This document shows, one piece after another, positions 11,277 through 24,645 of a DNA stretch of 64,000 nucleotides. Below the pieces are notes generated by a model. The model was given only the letters and a program-made list of their open reading frames with translations. It had not been told where the DNA came from and made no database searches. The translations under genes were made by a program, and so were the position numbers. This stretch comes from Lycium barbarum (taxonomy: Eukaryota > Streptophyta > Magnoliopsida > Solanales > Solanaceae): positions 87,000,543 to 87,064,542 of the forward strand of contig NC_083346.1 of the NCBI RefSeq assembly GCF_019175385.1. Reading direction: 5' to 3'. The stretch's first letter is position 1; every line of letters starts with the position of its first letter.

Positions 11277-14200
11277 TCTCACGACCTAACTCGTAGCTCA
11301 TGCTGGCACCCACACTATCCCCCTTGTGGGTGAACCCTTCCTTTAAAGCTACCTTATTTTAGTCAACATTCAACAATGCAGAAATAAACAAGTATCATAC
11401 TAACAATCTCAATATATATAAATAGTCTCAATGCGGAAGTACTAATACATATACCCCAAAACTTGGTCTGAACTCATACAAGAGCTACTAATAATAAATA
11501 CATAGTCTGACAAAATAATACAAGTCTCAAATACTAAGAATACTGTCTCAGAGTAAGAAAGGATAGATACGTGAAAGAGGAGTCTTCGGGCTACAGATTA
11601 GGCAAGTTTCTAACCCTGGAATCGCTGACAAGGGGGCCTCAGATCACTCACGAGGTCAGAAAGACGAACCCGCGATGAACTCTGCACTCAAGGAAAAGTG
11701 CACCAAGAGCAGTATGTGTGGACACCTAATTTTCAACTCATAAGATGCGTATTTTAATTTTTCAAAATTCTCGAGTCAAAGACGGAGTAAGGATGCATGC
11801 TTAAAAAATTAAAATTTTAAAACTCCCGAGAAAATTGCAAAATTGACGTTTAATTATTATTTCATAAAAATTGACAATTACAAGAAAATTACGAGTTATT
11901 TACTTTCAAAAATATGATTTGAAAAGAAGATAAATATTCCGCTCCGTCTAAATCGGGAAAATTATTAATTAAAACAACATATGAATTACGACTCATTTTG
12001 ACCGCATTTTTCACATTTTTAAACATTTCTCGGAACTATGTCAATATTGGGCTCGTATTAAAGCTCGTATTTTAAGACTACATATTATAAATCTTGTTTT
12101 CGTCAAAAGTTATTTTACGAGGGAGTTTTAGACGAATACGTTTTAAGAGTATGCATTTTAATTTTTAAAATGGGTACAATGTTTTGAAAAAAAAGGGTAT
12201 TTTATTAGAGGAGGGGTTTTAATATTACCCTTCCCCTTTTATTTTCATTTTTACGCATCCCTTTTATTTTTCTAACCCTAACTGTTCATTTCCTCTCTCT
12301 TTTGAGAGAAATTAGAGGCGGCGCTAGGGTTTCCACCACGATGCCACCACTGCGCCACCGTGTCCTGGCATTTTTCGATAGTCTTTGGGTGAGGAACAAC
12401 ATGTTATAAAGGTGTGGGATGCCATGGGCGGGGTCTTAGAGCCCTTAGCCAACTTGTGCCACCACACCATGAGAATCAACGGGTTGTTATCCCCAAAGAC
12501 TTTCGTACCATGCTACTAGTTTTTTGAGGACGTGTATTGTCCTTTTTGTGACTAACGTTCCAATTTGTTTCATTGTTCGGTATGATTTTTGATTGTTTCT
12601 CATTATTTGTACTATTTTTTATCTATGCTACTGTCCTTTCGTACTGTTTGCGCGAATTTTCAGTGCTGTATGGGTACGAATTAGGGAATTTCTCTTGTCT
12701 TTACTTGATTTTTTTGAATTAATTGCATAAGGTTTGTTGAAATTGGGGGGAAAATTCAATTTTGGGGTTGTATTCGTCCCTAGGGTTGAGATTTTCACTC
12801 TATAAATTGAGAATGTTTGTCATATTTTCAGGGGTCCGATTTTTATTTTTTTGAAAATAGCTGGGTTTTATTATTACTTCAAAAAATACTATACTATACT
12901 ACAAAATCAAGAACAAAAGGGCTGCTTTGAGGATTTGAGTGTTGGTATTGATTTGTTGACCTAATCCCACATTTTGATCTTTAGATTGCCTTATAAAAAG
13001 GTAATATCTCTATTCTATCCTATTTATATCCTACTCTAGTTTAATTATATGTATTGATATGTGTTTATGATTGTTTGAAGTTTTTTTGGTTACTATTTTA
13101 TACAACTATTAAGGCTGATTATGATGTTATGTTGTTGATATTATGAAGATTCAGGGCATTCCGGAGTTGATTAGTTGATGTTATTATTTGAAAATGGTTA
13201 AGGAATATAGGAAATGGTTTGTCTTATGTCCACAGTAGACTATTCCATTGGTTACAACCTGCTTATGAACTGTTGAGTAAGCTATTTGTGTTATAATATT
13301 GTTATTTTGTAGTTTCTAGTGTTGATTGGATGGAATTGATGTTTAAATGATCAAAAGCTGTAAAGAAGGGTCTGTTTTAGTTTGTAGATCACTATTACAT
13401 TGAAATTTCTGAGATAAAAACTGGATATGTGACTTTCTGTTAAGATCTGTGTTTTATTGAAAGTTGTTGAGATATGGTTCTCTCTAGTTCTAGTCACGTT
13501 GTTATTGTTCCATTGAATTTTAAAGACTTCTGGTTAGTTGTAGCTCCTTTTGATTTCTTGAAGTTGATTATCTTAGTTGTTTGGACCCTGGTATGAAGAA
13601 TATGAGTCAAGACTTGCTTGTCATGGTTCAGAGTTTATGAAACGTGTTTCAAAGGTTCTCAGTTTTTTTTTTTTTTTTTTTTACAAATGGTTCTAAAAGT
13701 GGCTGTTTTCATTTCTTGCCTAAAACTGTTCTGAGATTAAAATGAGATGGTTTTCCTTTCACTTGTTTCTAGTGATTAAAATCTGGCCAAGGATGGCTTA
13801 AAATATTCTGAAATATGTCTTGTTTGATTCTGCGTAGTCTACCTATCTTGAACTAGAAGATGTCTAAGATTTATATTTGCTTGTCTTGTTTGTGATAAAC
13901 CTGTTATCACACCTTTAACACTACTATATTTAAAACCTGTCAAGTAGTCTTGTAGAAAAATGATTTTTTCAAACTCCCTTAAAACTGGCTTATTGAAGAT
14001 CTTTCTTAAAAGGTTGTTAGTTGGATTTTGAGTGCTGCTATGGAAATAGTGAACTTTGCTAATTCTGAAAACCTTTAAAATGAATCTCGGTTTCCTGTTT
14101 TGGCTATATGACTTTTAAAACCATAAGAGGAATTCTTGTGTGTTTTATGACTGTTTTTCTTTGGCTGGTGCCTTGTTTTGTCACTTCTGAATCTTGCAAA

Positions 14201-17200
14201 GTATATAAAGATAAAAATGATTTTCTTGAACTTGTTTTAGTGAGTTCTGAGACTATCTAGATTGAGAATTTGCTAAAAATAAGAACCTGAAAGACTTGTA
14301 GCTTATCTTGTTGATCTTTGAAGAGTTTAAGTGTTCTGAACCTTGTGTGCATTTGTTGATCTTGTTTTTTGGAACTATTAAGAGAGATAGAAGATAGGAA
14401 AGTGTAAGGAACTTGGTTTCTTGTCTTAAAATTGGAATAAGAGGGACTGGGAATGGCTAATAAGTTGATTGCTTTAATCTTGTCTCTGAATGCTTGATAA
14501 TTCTCCTGTGTTCTACTTGCTTGTAGTATTCATGAAGTCTGCTCTTTGTGACTTCTGCTCTTTACACTAGTGTAGAGTCACAGTTTGTTTGGGATTCTTG
14601 TTTCACATAGGTCACTATAACTAAGTATGGGAAGGATATGACAAGATTAAAACTGCTTTAGAGAGACTAAGTGTGATACTTATTTTGCGATATCTCATCC
14701 CTTTACTGTTTGCCTGATTAATTTGAATACTGTCTCATGTCTTGTTTGTCCCTATTTGCTCATTGAAACTGAACCATGTCTATTGTGTCCATTGTTGAGC
14801 CTAGGATTGAGTATCATGACCCTTGTACCTCAGGGCTAGCTTGGTCCTTCACTTTGCCTTATTGGTTTTTGATTTCTAAAACTGGGAACCAATATAGGAT
14901 CTATGCCCTGTCTTGTTTACTTCTTTGGCTTTGTTTGACATGACCTTACCCCAATTTTTCCCTATATTGTTGTTGTTTTCCCCTATCACCATGAATCCTC
15001 TATTGTTTCTATGTTCCTGCTGTTATGGCTTCTGCGTTACTTGCAACTTTCTAATACCTTGCCTTACTTGACTTGGTAACTTGACACCTCTCTAGACCTC
15101 TGTTTGCATCCGGGGATTAGTGTTGAGACCCTAAATTGAATCTAAATGAATTATAGTAGCTCCTTTGGGTGTTGTGGATCACTGATCTTGTTGACATTCA
15201 GAAACCTCTTATGCCTTTAAAACCAATTAGAAGTCTAAAATTTTGGTTAAAAGTGAAATTTTTGGGGGTCCTGTTCTAGTTTCTGTTTCCAGGAACTGAA
15301 GTGATTAAGTTGAGGTGTATATTGAGGGTATATGTAGGGTATGCAACTATGGTTTTGCTCTCCATTAGGTGTATATTGGGTATATATCATGTATATAATG
15401 ACTTTTGACACTTAGAAAATTCTAGATATTTCCTCTTGGGCCATTGTCATTGCTGTTTTGGGCCTGCATCTCATTTCTCACATCTGGACCATCTCATTAT
15501 TTCTCTTAGTTGATGCTGTTAGTTATTATATATGGGCTTGGCCCAATAATGTTATAATTTAATTTTTGGCATTGTAATAATTATTGTAGCTTTTTAATTC
15601 TTGTACTTAGTTTAATATATGGATGTATTCTAAGGTCTTGTATACCCGTTTGCATCTTTGTCCACCCAAACCCGTTAGGGCCCACTAACGTATCTAGAAC
15701 GAGTGTACCCATCTTGGAGAAAAAATGGAGCATACGTATTTGGATTGGATGTCACCCTGAATGCATACCTTCTTATTGGGCTTGGTCGGCCCAATTCCTC
15801 ACCTTTTATTTGTGTATTTAAATTCTATACTTGTGTATTTATTTATAAATTGAACCCTTAAAGATTATCACGTAATTAGCGTCGCCAAACTTGATTTTTA
15901 ATAAATAATAAAACTGATTTTTTTTGGATTAAAATGACTTGTAAATCTTTTAGATTAATTGGACTGTTTCGGTGAATTTGGACAAAAAATGATCAAATTT
16001 CATACATTATGGGACTGATTTGAACATTTTTGAAACCTGTAGACTGATATGAACCTATGGACTATATGGACTGATTTAAGACTTGTGGATTGATTTGGAC
16101 TTCCCAAAAACTTGGACTATCTAAAAAAGACTAAAATTGGATTAAAATTGATAAAAATGTAAATATAGTTGACAAATGGACAATAATAGTATGCCTTAGA
16201 CTATTTTCTACACTTAAATAAAAACTCTTTAAAAACTTAAACCAAAAACCTTTTTCTGAACTCGGGTGGGCTTACGTGGTGTTCTACTTAGGTTAACTCC
16301 TTCGGGTTTTAACCTAGGTGTTCTAGTCCGAAATCCTTTTTTTTTTTCAGCGTTCTAGTCCGAAATCCAAAACGCCCAATTTTGGGCAAAACTCTAACAT
16401 TTTTATTTCTTGAAAATGAGTAGTTTTTGCATGAATGACTAACCTTTATTTGTGGAAATATAAAACAAAAGCAGTTTTTTATCAAAAATAATTTATATCT
16501 ACAAGGCATACTATTAAAACCCGTAGGTCAACCGTATTTTGTGGATCCTTAATACCGGGGTGCCTAACACCTTCCCCGGGGGATCACCAGAACCCTTACC
16601 TAGGCTTTGGTATATATTGGTTTCTTTTAAAGCTTAGTCGTTTTAAATGAACCCTTTTGAACTGGTTTTCCTAACTTACCTATAAGTTAGGTGGCGACTC
16701 TAAAACGATATCCATTTAGAGCACCATCCACGTAGAAGTATATTTTTTCCTTTTTCCTGATACGATTGACAACCGTATTTTCCTGGGACACTTTCCTTTT
16801 TAATGAGACAAGTGCAAATACGAATCGAAAAAAATATGACCCGTTACAGTATGAGTAAAAACACACGTACTCGTAGGTATCATAGGCCGACAACGATTAG
16901 TTCACAATATATATGAACGAAAACTAACAGAAAGAGTAGATAAGCAATCCAATACAATGATGAAACATATTCGAACACATATGAGATCAGGTAAAGTGTA
17001 TAAAGAGCAAAGTAAGCAACCAAGAATAACTGAATGAATATAGATATATGCAATGCAATGCAATGCACTGGCCAACTTTTCATATCTGTACACACATGAT
17101 AAGGGCAATGCCTTAAAGCCATGACCCATGGTGGACCCGCAAAGTCCACGTACCCTCGTTCTGGCAAATGACCTCGGACACGAGCACTCTCTCGCTCTGG

Positions 17201-18999
17201 TAAATGACCTCAAATCACGAGCACTCATCTCGCTCTAATAAAGACCTCGGATCACGAGCTCTCATCTCTCTTTTATGCTCTCCGGCAAAGACCTCAGAGG
17301 CTACATTCTCTCACTTTCATCATTTATGTCACCATCATATCAGATCAGATCACATTATGCAATAAAGAATGCATGCCATGTATGAATCAACCCCAAACAA
17401 CATCACATATCATGGGATCAATAGAAACTTTCCACGAAACACACATCACAATTCGATTCATTCACATTTTCTTTCCTTTCCAGATGATAACTGAGATATC
17501 AATTGATAGAGATGAAGCAGTCAAGTTTCACAAATATCAGAAATCATGGCAACAAGCCCACATAACATCTATCAATACCAACCTAGTTGGAGTCACCTTT
17601 ACACCATGCCCAAAGGCCTATTATGCTTTCCCCGTCAATAATTATCATCTACATATGCTTCGTTAATCGGAGTCTTACCAATAGGTAAGGCATAACCTAC
17701 CTCAAAAGCTGAATCGGTGCCACGAACTAGTCTGCTAGAGCCTTTCCCTTCCGAATAGATTTCGAACAATCAAAGTCTGTCGAGTAATTAATCTATGCTA
17801 GATTACGGAACTAACAATAGTCGTATTACCATAATCCCTAAATTGAAATCAAAACTGACCTTAATAGGAACCCCAGGACCACAAAAGAAAAATTAAATTT
17901 TATGCTGAAAAAGGTTTCCCAAAGTGTAGGGGGTTAAAATACCAAGATTCATCACAAACTAGTCACAATTGAGCATCAATTTCACTATTTAATCAAAATC
18001 CCCAATTTAGAAAAAACCCCTCATTTTCCATATCCCAAAATCTTGAGTAAAAAAAGCATTCAAGCTTAGGAACTACTTAACCATTGATTAGATGTTTAGA
18101 AACTAGGAATTCCCCAACAAAACTTGAATCTTTAGATAGTAAATGGTTCAAAAATCATTTTAGGATTCATGACCCAAAATCCCCAATAGAATTCATGATT
18201 TCTACCATAGATTCTTTAGATAAAACATGATAAAACCAATAAAAGAGAGTAAGGAACTTACCCCAAGGATGAATCTCAAAATTCTTCACAAAATCGCCCC
18301 ACAAAACCCTCTAGGTCTCCAATTTAGTGAATGAAAAGAAATGGCTTCAAATTGGGAATTTAAGGTTCTAATTCTCAACGATTTCGTACCTGCGGACCGT
18401 TTTCCATAGGTGCGGCCTTGCATCTGTGGAGAAATTCTTGCAGTTGCAACCTCACTTAAACTTACAATTCTCGAACCTGCGGGCCTGTAGGTGCAAACCC
18501 AAGTTTGTAGATTCGGCACACCAGACACCAGAAAAATCTGATTTTTCACCAAGTCGAACCCAAAACCCGAAACTCATCCGAGACCTCTCATAATACAAAG
18601 AAAACAAGCAACCCACTATAAAAACACGCTACAAACCCATCCGCACCCTGAAAATTCTAAAAAGAGGTCATCTTAACCCGGTCAACCCCCAAACATCCAA
18701 AGACAAAGTTTCTAACCCAAGGACCAAAATCAATCATCCTACCAAGTTATAATCAACCTTCCGGACCTAATGGAACCAACAAAAATCCTAAAAAGACTCA
18801 TTTATCCAAAAGTCAACTATTGTCAACACTTTTCCACTTATTCAACTTAAAGGCTTCTAAAATCCTCAAAACCAACCTGATCACCTTAGGAACCGCGCTA
18901 CCCATCCTCACGAATCAAAAACACTCTAACGAGACTAGAGGGACGGTCAATAGGGGTATAAAGGGTAAACTTTCATAAACAACCGAATGGGTCATTACA
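11277..18999 (-). mobile_element. 5' LTR of decayed Tekay-type Gypsy element (interrupted)
   Basis: On the minus strand the LTR begins TGTAATGACCC at 18999 and runs down to a GGTCGTGAGA end at 11277, next to the PBS. The usual terminal CA has mutated to GA. It is split at 11716/16849 by the 5,132-bp solo LTR, so the LTR itself is about 2.59 kb. It shares the tatcataRgccgac block and the tggtggacccgcRaagt block with the LTR at 42659-45830. The short frames inside it look accidental. Confidence 0.7.
11717..16848 (+). mobile_element. 5.1-kb solo LTR of a Tat/Ogre-like Gypsy element
   Basis: It begins TGTGGACACCTAATTTTC, ends GACCCGTTACA and is flanked by GTATG on both sides (11712-11716 and 16849-16853), a 5-bp target duplication. 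There is no internal coding region: a purine-rich 5' part with GGCGGCGCTAGGG near 12315, about 3 kb of T-rich sequence, then a 3' part with ggggtgcctaacaccttcccc near 16558 and TGGCGACTC at 16692. A length of about 5 kb is typical of Tat/Ogre LTRs. The flanks rejoin perfectly into the host LTR. The family name is my inference. Confidence 0.8.
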
Positions 19000-19953
19000 T
19001 GGCATCAATCTTGACTTGAGTTAATATTATATGATCAATGATGTATATGCATTCATTCCCTATCTCAAAACTCTATTGACACTTGTTATCATGCATTTGG
19101 TACTTATCCATGCATACATACACATGTTCATTGTGATGAGATAATTATGAGATACAAGATGGCCCATCGTGATCGGAAAAAAGGTAAAATTGACGTGTTT
19201 ACGCTTGAAGGGAAATGGTTCTAGGTATGGCGATATGATTTGCGCAGATATGGTATGCTATGATATGATTGATATGGCTCTACCCAATCTAAGGGTACAT
19301 AGATGAAGGCGTTAAGAGGTATATGGACCTCGCGAATCCCCCATTGGTCATGACTATACGACATGACCTATAGCATGTGTGTACTAGATATGAGATTTGG
19401 CCAGCGCATTGCATTCATGCATTCACTCATTTGATCCATTTCATTCTTACATGATTATTGGTTACCATCATTTTGGGTGGAACCTGACTAAGGGTTAAGA
19501 GAGGTATGGTTCTACATATGTGTTTCTTTCAATCTACACTTGTTGCACTATTTTCTAGTGCAGATACAGACTCGTGCTCCAGTTCCATCCCTCGTGGCTG
19601 ACTTCGATGCTATCATTTCCAGATTCTAGGGTGAGCGACAGCTGGACGTACAACCCTGGATTCTTCTCTTTATGTTCCTGCCCTTTCCTTTTGAGACAAC
19701 TTTCTATTTAATTATTATCTAAGACTTGTATTCTATTTAGAAGCTCTTATGTGAGTTAGACCAGGTTTCGAGTTGTATTCGACTAAGTTATTTTCCCCAC
19801 TTATTTATATATGTATGTTAAGACTGTTTAGACAATGCTGTTGGTGTAAACGATTTTCTTACTTGTTTTTTATGATTCACTATTTTGGGAATGGTATTCC
19901 TACCAGTGGGAGGGTGTAGGTGTCATCATGACCCAGAAATTTGGTTCGTGACA
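19000..19953 (+). mobile_element. 3' part of a plus-strand Gypsy LTR
   Basis: The segment ends in gacccagaaatttggttcgtgaca, the usual R-U5 end of Tekay/Del LTRs, and its body has the pattern of such LTRs. It is cut at its 5' side by the minus-strand LTR ending at 18999. No PBS follows, so it is a 3' or solo LTR remnant. Confidence 0.5.
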
Positions 19954-20106
19954 TAACCTTTCCCCCTCGACAATTCTTCACTAATTGTAGCAACTTTTTC
20001 AAAGACTGTACCCAGTTTAAGAAGCCCTTTACAACTAAAAACAACACCTATTACAATTTCTCTATGAATATAAAAAGTTACAAATTTAAGAACAAATAAT
20101 CATGTA

Positions 20107-20221
20107 GGGATCTAGTAGCTCAGTTGGTTGGCTACCTGAACTCTCACCTTATTGGTGAGGGTTCGAATCCCCACATTGTAATTCCCTTCCCCTACCCCTA
20201 TGTAATAAAAATAATTTAAAA

Positions 20222-20272
<51 letters not shown>
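20107..20272 (+). mobile_element. tRNA-derived SINE
   Basis: A Pol III A box (TAGCTCAGTTGG, 20116-20127) and B box (GGTTCGAATCC, 20160-20170) are spaced as in a tRNA. The putative acceptor arms do not pair. About 50 bp of unrelated sequence follows and leads into an (AAT)n tail. This fits Solanaceae tRNA-derived SINEs (TS/SolS type). Exact family and target duplication were not resolved. Confidence 0.75.
20219..20272 (+). repeat. (AAT)n microsatellite, about 17 units
   Basis: Uninterrupted AAT repeats directly follow the SINE body and probably grew from its 3' tail. Confidence 0.9.
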
Positions 20273-21669
20273 CTAACTATTACAACTCAAAGAACTGTCT
20301 GAATAGATCTTGATATAAATAGGTTTTTTTTCGTTGCAGTTGATTCTCTCTCACTTGAAGACACGCTGAATAAATTTCTCTTTATTTGCTCTAGTGTCTC
20401 TTTATTTTGTGGTTTCTTCAAAAACATCAATATGATGATTTATGTAGTAGTAGGAATAGTCGTTTCTTGCATCTTCAAATCCAAACAAAACTAGGTTCAA
20501 GAATCCAAGAAACGAAGAACTTAATCCAAGTCAAACTTGGTTTTCATTTATGTGTTAGCCTCATTTTGTTTTTTCCTATTTCAAAGATAATTTCATATAT
20601 TCAATTATGATAATATTTTCATGTCTTGAACTTGTATTCCTTGTAGAATTGGATTAAGCCTTAGTCCATATTCTTCAAGGATTCCTTTTTTACACGTGGA
20701 ACAACTATTCTTGCTTACACTAAACAATCTCTAGTTCTTATGTAAAGAACTTGGTTCTTCTAGTGTTTGTGCAATCCTGTTTCCACCATTACCAGTTTCT
20801 TTAAGAGATGTGTTAAGGACCTGATTCTTATGTATGTTTGTCCATTCTTCTTGAACGTTAATTTCCAATTATATATTGTTTGTCAATCATCAAAACTTCA
20901 TAAGATATTAAATTGTAATTCAGATCAAAGAAGCTCAATAAATTCCCCATTTTTGATGATGACAAACCCACAATAGCTTCATAACTCTTCATGTGCACTC
21001 AAGAAGCTCATAGCTCTTCATTTTCAGTCAACTGCATCTTTATCCGAAGGACCAACTTCTATATTGACAATTCCTTCTTAGAACCAGCTCTATGTTGATC
21101 CAACTTTTGACTTAGCAAGATATGATCTCACTTAAGTCTGTGTAGGGCCTTACCTTCCATTCCTTGCAATACTCTAAATGACTAGGTTTAAAAACCTAAG
21201 CATTACCCTTTGTTTATTTGCAACTTGAGCATAACCATTTGTTTGTTTGTTGTAAAATATCATTATTGAAAGTACAAGGATCAAGTTTTTTCTTTAGGAT
21301 ATTTTTGAAATTTTCAAATCAATGCATATATCTCTATTTTTCTTACTTCCCTATTTTCCCCCTTTTATCATCATCGAAAAGACAACAACATTACTTGAAT
21401 CAAGTATGAGAATTAACAAATGTCCAACTCATGGTCACTGAGGCTACACTAACATGAACACAGCACAAGTCTTAAGAGAATCAGGTTATTGCATGATAGC
21501 ATCATTAGATCTTACCCAAATTTACTTGGTCATGCCATGTGTGCATACCTATTGCAGTATAAGACTCAGTTAGACATTCATCTCACCTTAATCTACTTAT
21601 TACGATCATTAAAACCTAGCCAATCATAAAAGGAATCAAAGAGATTTTTAATCCATCTTAAGTTGTCCA
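20273..21669. other. Non-coding stretch, possible Copia LTR remains
   Basis: No supported gene. It lies on the 3' side of the minus-strand Copia relic at 21670-22690, so part may be its 3' internal end and LTR. I could not fix LTR ends. Short frames here have no recognisable domain. Confidence 0.3.
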
Positions 21670-22690
21670 AGCTAAAGCGGTTATTTTCAAAGTGATCTCT
21701 ACTTAGAGTTTTTTGTAAATATGAGCAATCTACTCCTTAGATTGCAAAATTCCATAGAGCTATGTCCCTTCTTCACATTATCTCTTAAAAATTGGTGCCT
21801 AATATCAATTTGTTTTTTCCTCTTGTGTTGGATAGAGTTCTTTGCCATATTCATAGCACTTGTATTATCACAAAAGATTGAAACTCTTTCAATTTTGACA
21901 CCATAATCTTCTCGTTGCTATTTGATCCATAATAGTTGTGCACAACATGAAGCAACAACCACATATTTAGCTTCTATAATAGATAATGCACACGATTTTA
22001 TTCTTTATTGCCGAAGAGATCAAACATGATCCAAGAAAATGAGCCCTCCCATATGTACTATTCCTATCCACCAAATATCCAGTATAATCAACATATCCTA
22101 TTAATTCAAAGAAACCTCCGGTACTATACCAAAGGACCACCAGCTGTGTACTTTTGAGATACCTTAGTATCCTCTTCACAACTTTCATATGAGACTCCTT
22201 TGGAAGAGATTGAAATCTAGCACAAAGTTCAATACTAAACACAAAGTCAAGCCTGCCTGTAGTCAAGTTTAACAAGGAGCTAATCATACCCTATACTTCT
22301 TTTCTTCAACCAAAGGACCAGATTCGTCTTTGTCAAGTCAAGTGGCAGTGGCTATATAGGAGTACCAATGGTCTTCGCATTATCCATGTCAAATCATTTC
22401 AGCAGCTCCTTGATGTACTTTTGTTGGTGAATCATTGTCTCATCCTTGGTTTGTTTCCCTTGCAGTCCCTGGGAGAAGTTTAGTTATTCCAACATACTCA
22501 TCTCAATTTCACTCTCCATAAGTTAGCAAACTCATTATACAAAGTCTCTTTTGTGACACCAGAGATGATATCATCCACATATACTTGAATAATTAGTTGA
22601 CTTGTGTTTTGCTTCATAAAAAACACGATATTATTAGTCTTACCTCTTGTAAAACCATTCTTAAAAAAACATAATTGAGTGAACAAACAT
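21670..22690 (-). pseudogene. Decayed Copia RT and RNase H
   Basis: Minus-strand frames hold the Copia RT motif QVYVDDIISG (near 22590). Downstream come a segment resembling the RT-RNase H linker, SHMKVVKRILRYLKSTQ (near 22160-22200), and RNase H remains with GYLVDRNST and AHFLGSCLIS. Translating further down (21960-21730) continues with RNase H C-terminal motifs such as VSIFCDNTSA. Several frameshifts and stops separate these pieces. The linker and RNase H wording resembles SIRE/Maximus-type Copia elements, which is an inference. Confidence 0.7.
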
Positions 22691-23141
22691 TGTCATCTAC
22701 AGCTATAGAATGAGTTAGATGAGCCCAAAAAGTTCAGTGGAGATGTTGATAACCCAACAACATGCTTATTAGTAATTCAATATTATCCGAAAAATTATTA
22801 CTCCTACGTAAAATTTCATCTGATTCCCTTTCTTAAGGTTTGTGTTAACTTTTATTCCATCATTTAAAGAATTAGTGCAAAAATCGATTCAACAACATAA
22901 ATTCTCCTTCTTCCCTCCTTCTTCTCCCTCATCCTCCTCCTTTACTTCCTCCTCGTTACCTAATAGTAAGAGTTAGGGCACCAAGTAGTGCTGTTCTAAA
23001 TGGTGAGAGAGTTTTCTCTTCGTTTGATGTAAATTAATATGCAGAAGACATAATATGTAGCCTCCTTACACTACTCCAAGCTGGTGTTGATCTCTTATTT
23101 ATCATGTTTAAACTAGATAAAATTAAGTGTAGATGATTAAA
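22691..23141. other. Flanking non-coding DNA
   Basis: Between the old Copia relic and the Tnt1-like element. A pyrimidine-rich ttcttcctcc-type tract lies at 22908-22957. No gene seen. Confidence 0.4.
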
Positions 23142-23146
23142 GAGAC

Positions 23147-23749
23147 TGTGGGGTCCATACCCACAATTTTTTACTTTCCCAAAGGAAGAAAAATTTGGCA
23201 CCGGCCAAATTGCAGAGTTTGTCAAAAAGTGTTGCAAAAAGGTTGAATTTGGCACCGGCCAAATTAAATGCAAGGTTGAAGAATTGGCACAGGACAATTA
23301 ATGCCAAGAGGAAAAATTGCACACTCCATCCCTATAAATAGGGAGCTTTCTTTCAGTTTAATGACACACCAAAATCTCAGACAATACATCTGAGTGAGAG
23401 CAAAGTGAGGTATTCCATAGACTGTAAGAAAATAGTCTGTGAAGAAAAATAGAGTGTGAGTGATATTGTAGTAAGGTGGGAAAAATCAAAAGAGTGTTTT
23501 TCTTTTTGAGTGTGTAGTGGTCTTTGGAGTATTTATACTCGTGACTACACAGTGTAAAATTCCTTACTATAGTGATATCAGTTTCTCCTCTTGGCCGTGG
23601 TTTTTCCCTTATTCAGAAGGGTTTCCACGTAAAATCTTGGTGTCATTATTGCTGCATTTTATTCTTGCTGATTTAACCATAAGTTAGTGTTCCGCGTTTA
23701 TCACTAATACCGTGAATATTATTTTTGCGGGTCTATTTTATTCTCAACA
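23147..23749 (+). repeat. 5' LTR of Tnt1-like Copia element
   Basis: 603 bp, TGTGGGGTCC...CTCAACA. It has a TATA box at 23333-23340 and two tttggcaccggccaaatt motifs in U3 near 23192 and 23250. Confidence 0.92.
23333..23340 (+). promoter_or_regulatory. LTR TATA box
   Basis: TATAAATA in the 5' LTR, with an identical copy at 28077-28084 in the 3' LTR. It marks the U3 promoter. Confidence 0.7.
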
Positions 23750-23751
23750 AG

Positions 23752-23764
23752 TGGTATCAGAGCC
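23752..23764 (+). other. Primer-binding site (initiator tRNA-Met)
   Basis: TGGTATCAGAGCC begins 2 nt after the 5' LTR. It is complementary to the 3' end of initiator tRNA-Met. Confidence 0.85.
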
Positions 23765-23873
23765 AAGGTTCTGTCTGAGTATGCTCTGTGGTTGCAGCAC
23801 AGTCTGAACTTCCACATCAGAAAAGAATTACTTTGGTCTTCGAATAAAATAGTATTTGTATTTGTGATAAACG

Positions 23874-24645
23874 ATGGAAGCCAACACTAGTAGAATGGTT
23901 ACGTTGAGTGGCGTAAATTATGCCATTTGGAAGGGCAAAATGAAGGATTTGCTCTATGTCAAGAATTTTCATCAACCTGTCTTTGCCAATAAAAAGCCTG
24001 ATAATAAATCAGATAAAGAGTGGAATTTGTTGCATCGGCAGGTTTGCGGCTTTATTAGACAGTGGGTTGACGATAATGTGTTGAACCATATTCTGGGGAG
24101 ACACATGCTCGGACCCTATGGGAGCATCTTGAAAGTTTGTATGCTCGGAAAACTGGTAACAACAAGATATTTTTGATAAAGCAAATCTTGGGTTTAAAAT
24201 ACCACAATGGTTCCGCAATGACAGATCATCTGAATATTTTTCAGGGGATCATGAACCAGTTATCTGCTATGGGTATTAATTTTGATGAAGAAATTCAAGG
24301 CTTGTTTCTACTTGGTTCCCTACCAGATTATTGGAAAATTATTAGAACTTCATTATCAAATTCTGCTCCGGATGGTGTGATATCTATGGATCTTGCCAAG
24401 AGCAGTCTTTTAAATGAAGAGATGAGAAGAAAATCTCAAGGTTCCTCCTCATCAGATGTCTTGGTGACTGACACTAGGGGGAGAGGCAAGAATCGTGGTT
24501 CTTAAAATAGAGAACACCATAGAAGTAAATCTAGAAGCAGACCTAAAGATATTGAGTGCTATCATTGCGGGAAAAAAAGGCACACAAAGAAGTTCTGCCG
24601 GATTTTGAAAAAGGAGAATAGAGATAAGGAGGAAAAGAAATAAAA
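23874..24645 (+). pseudogene. Copia gag, frameshifted and with stops
   Basis: The ATG at 23874 opens a Copia Gag (UBN2-type) with [14 protein letters not shown] near its N terminus. The frame shifts at about 24130-24175 into a second frame, which carries the rest of the core (LNIFQGIMNQLSAMG). It meets a TAA at 24503-24505 and another at 24641-24643. Between these stops lies a CX2CX4HX4C zinc knuckle (24557-24598) that would bind RNA in the capsid protein. The gag cannot be made as one protein. Confidence 0.85.

Noticed and set aside
17373..17666. 97-aa frame
   Set aside because: Within the decayed Tekay LTR; no recognisable motif.
20107..20180. Functional tRNA gene
   Set aside because: A and B boxes are present, but the acceptor arms do not pair and an AAT-tailed 3' region follows, so it is a SINE.
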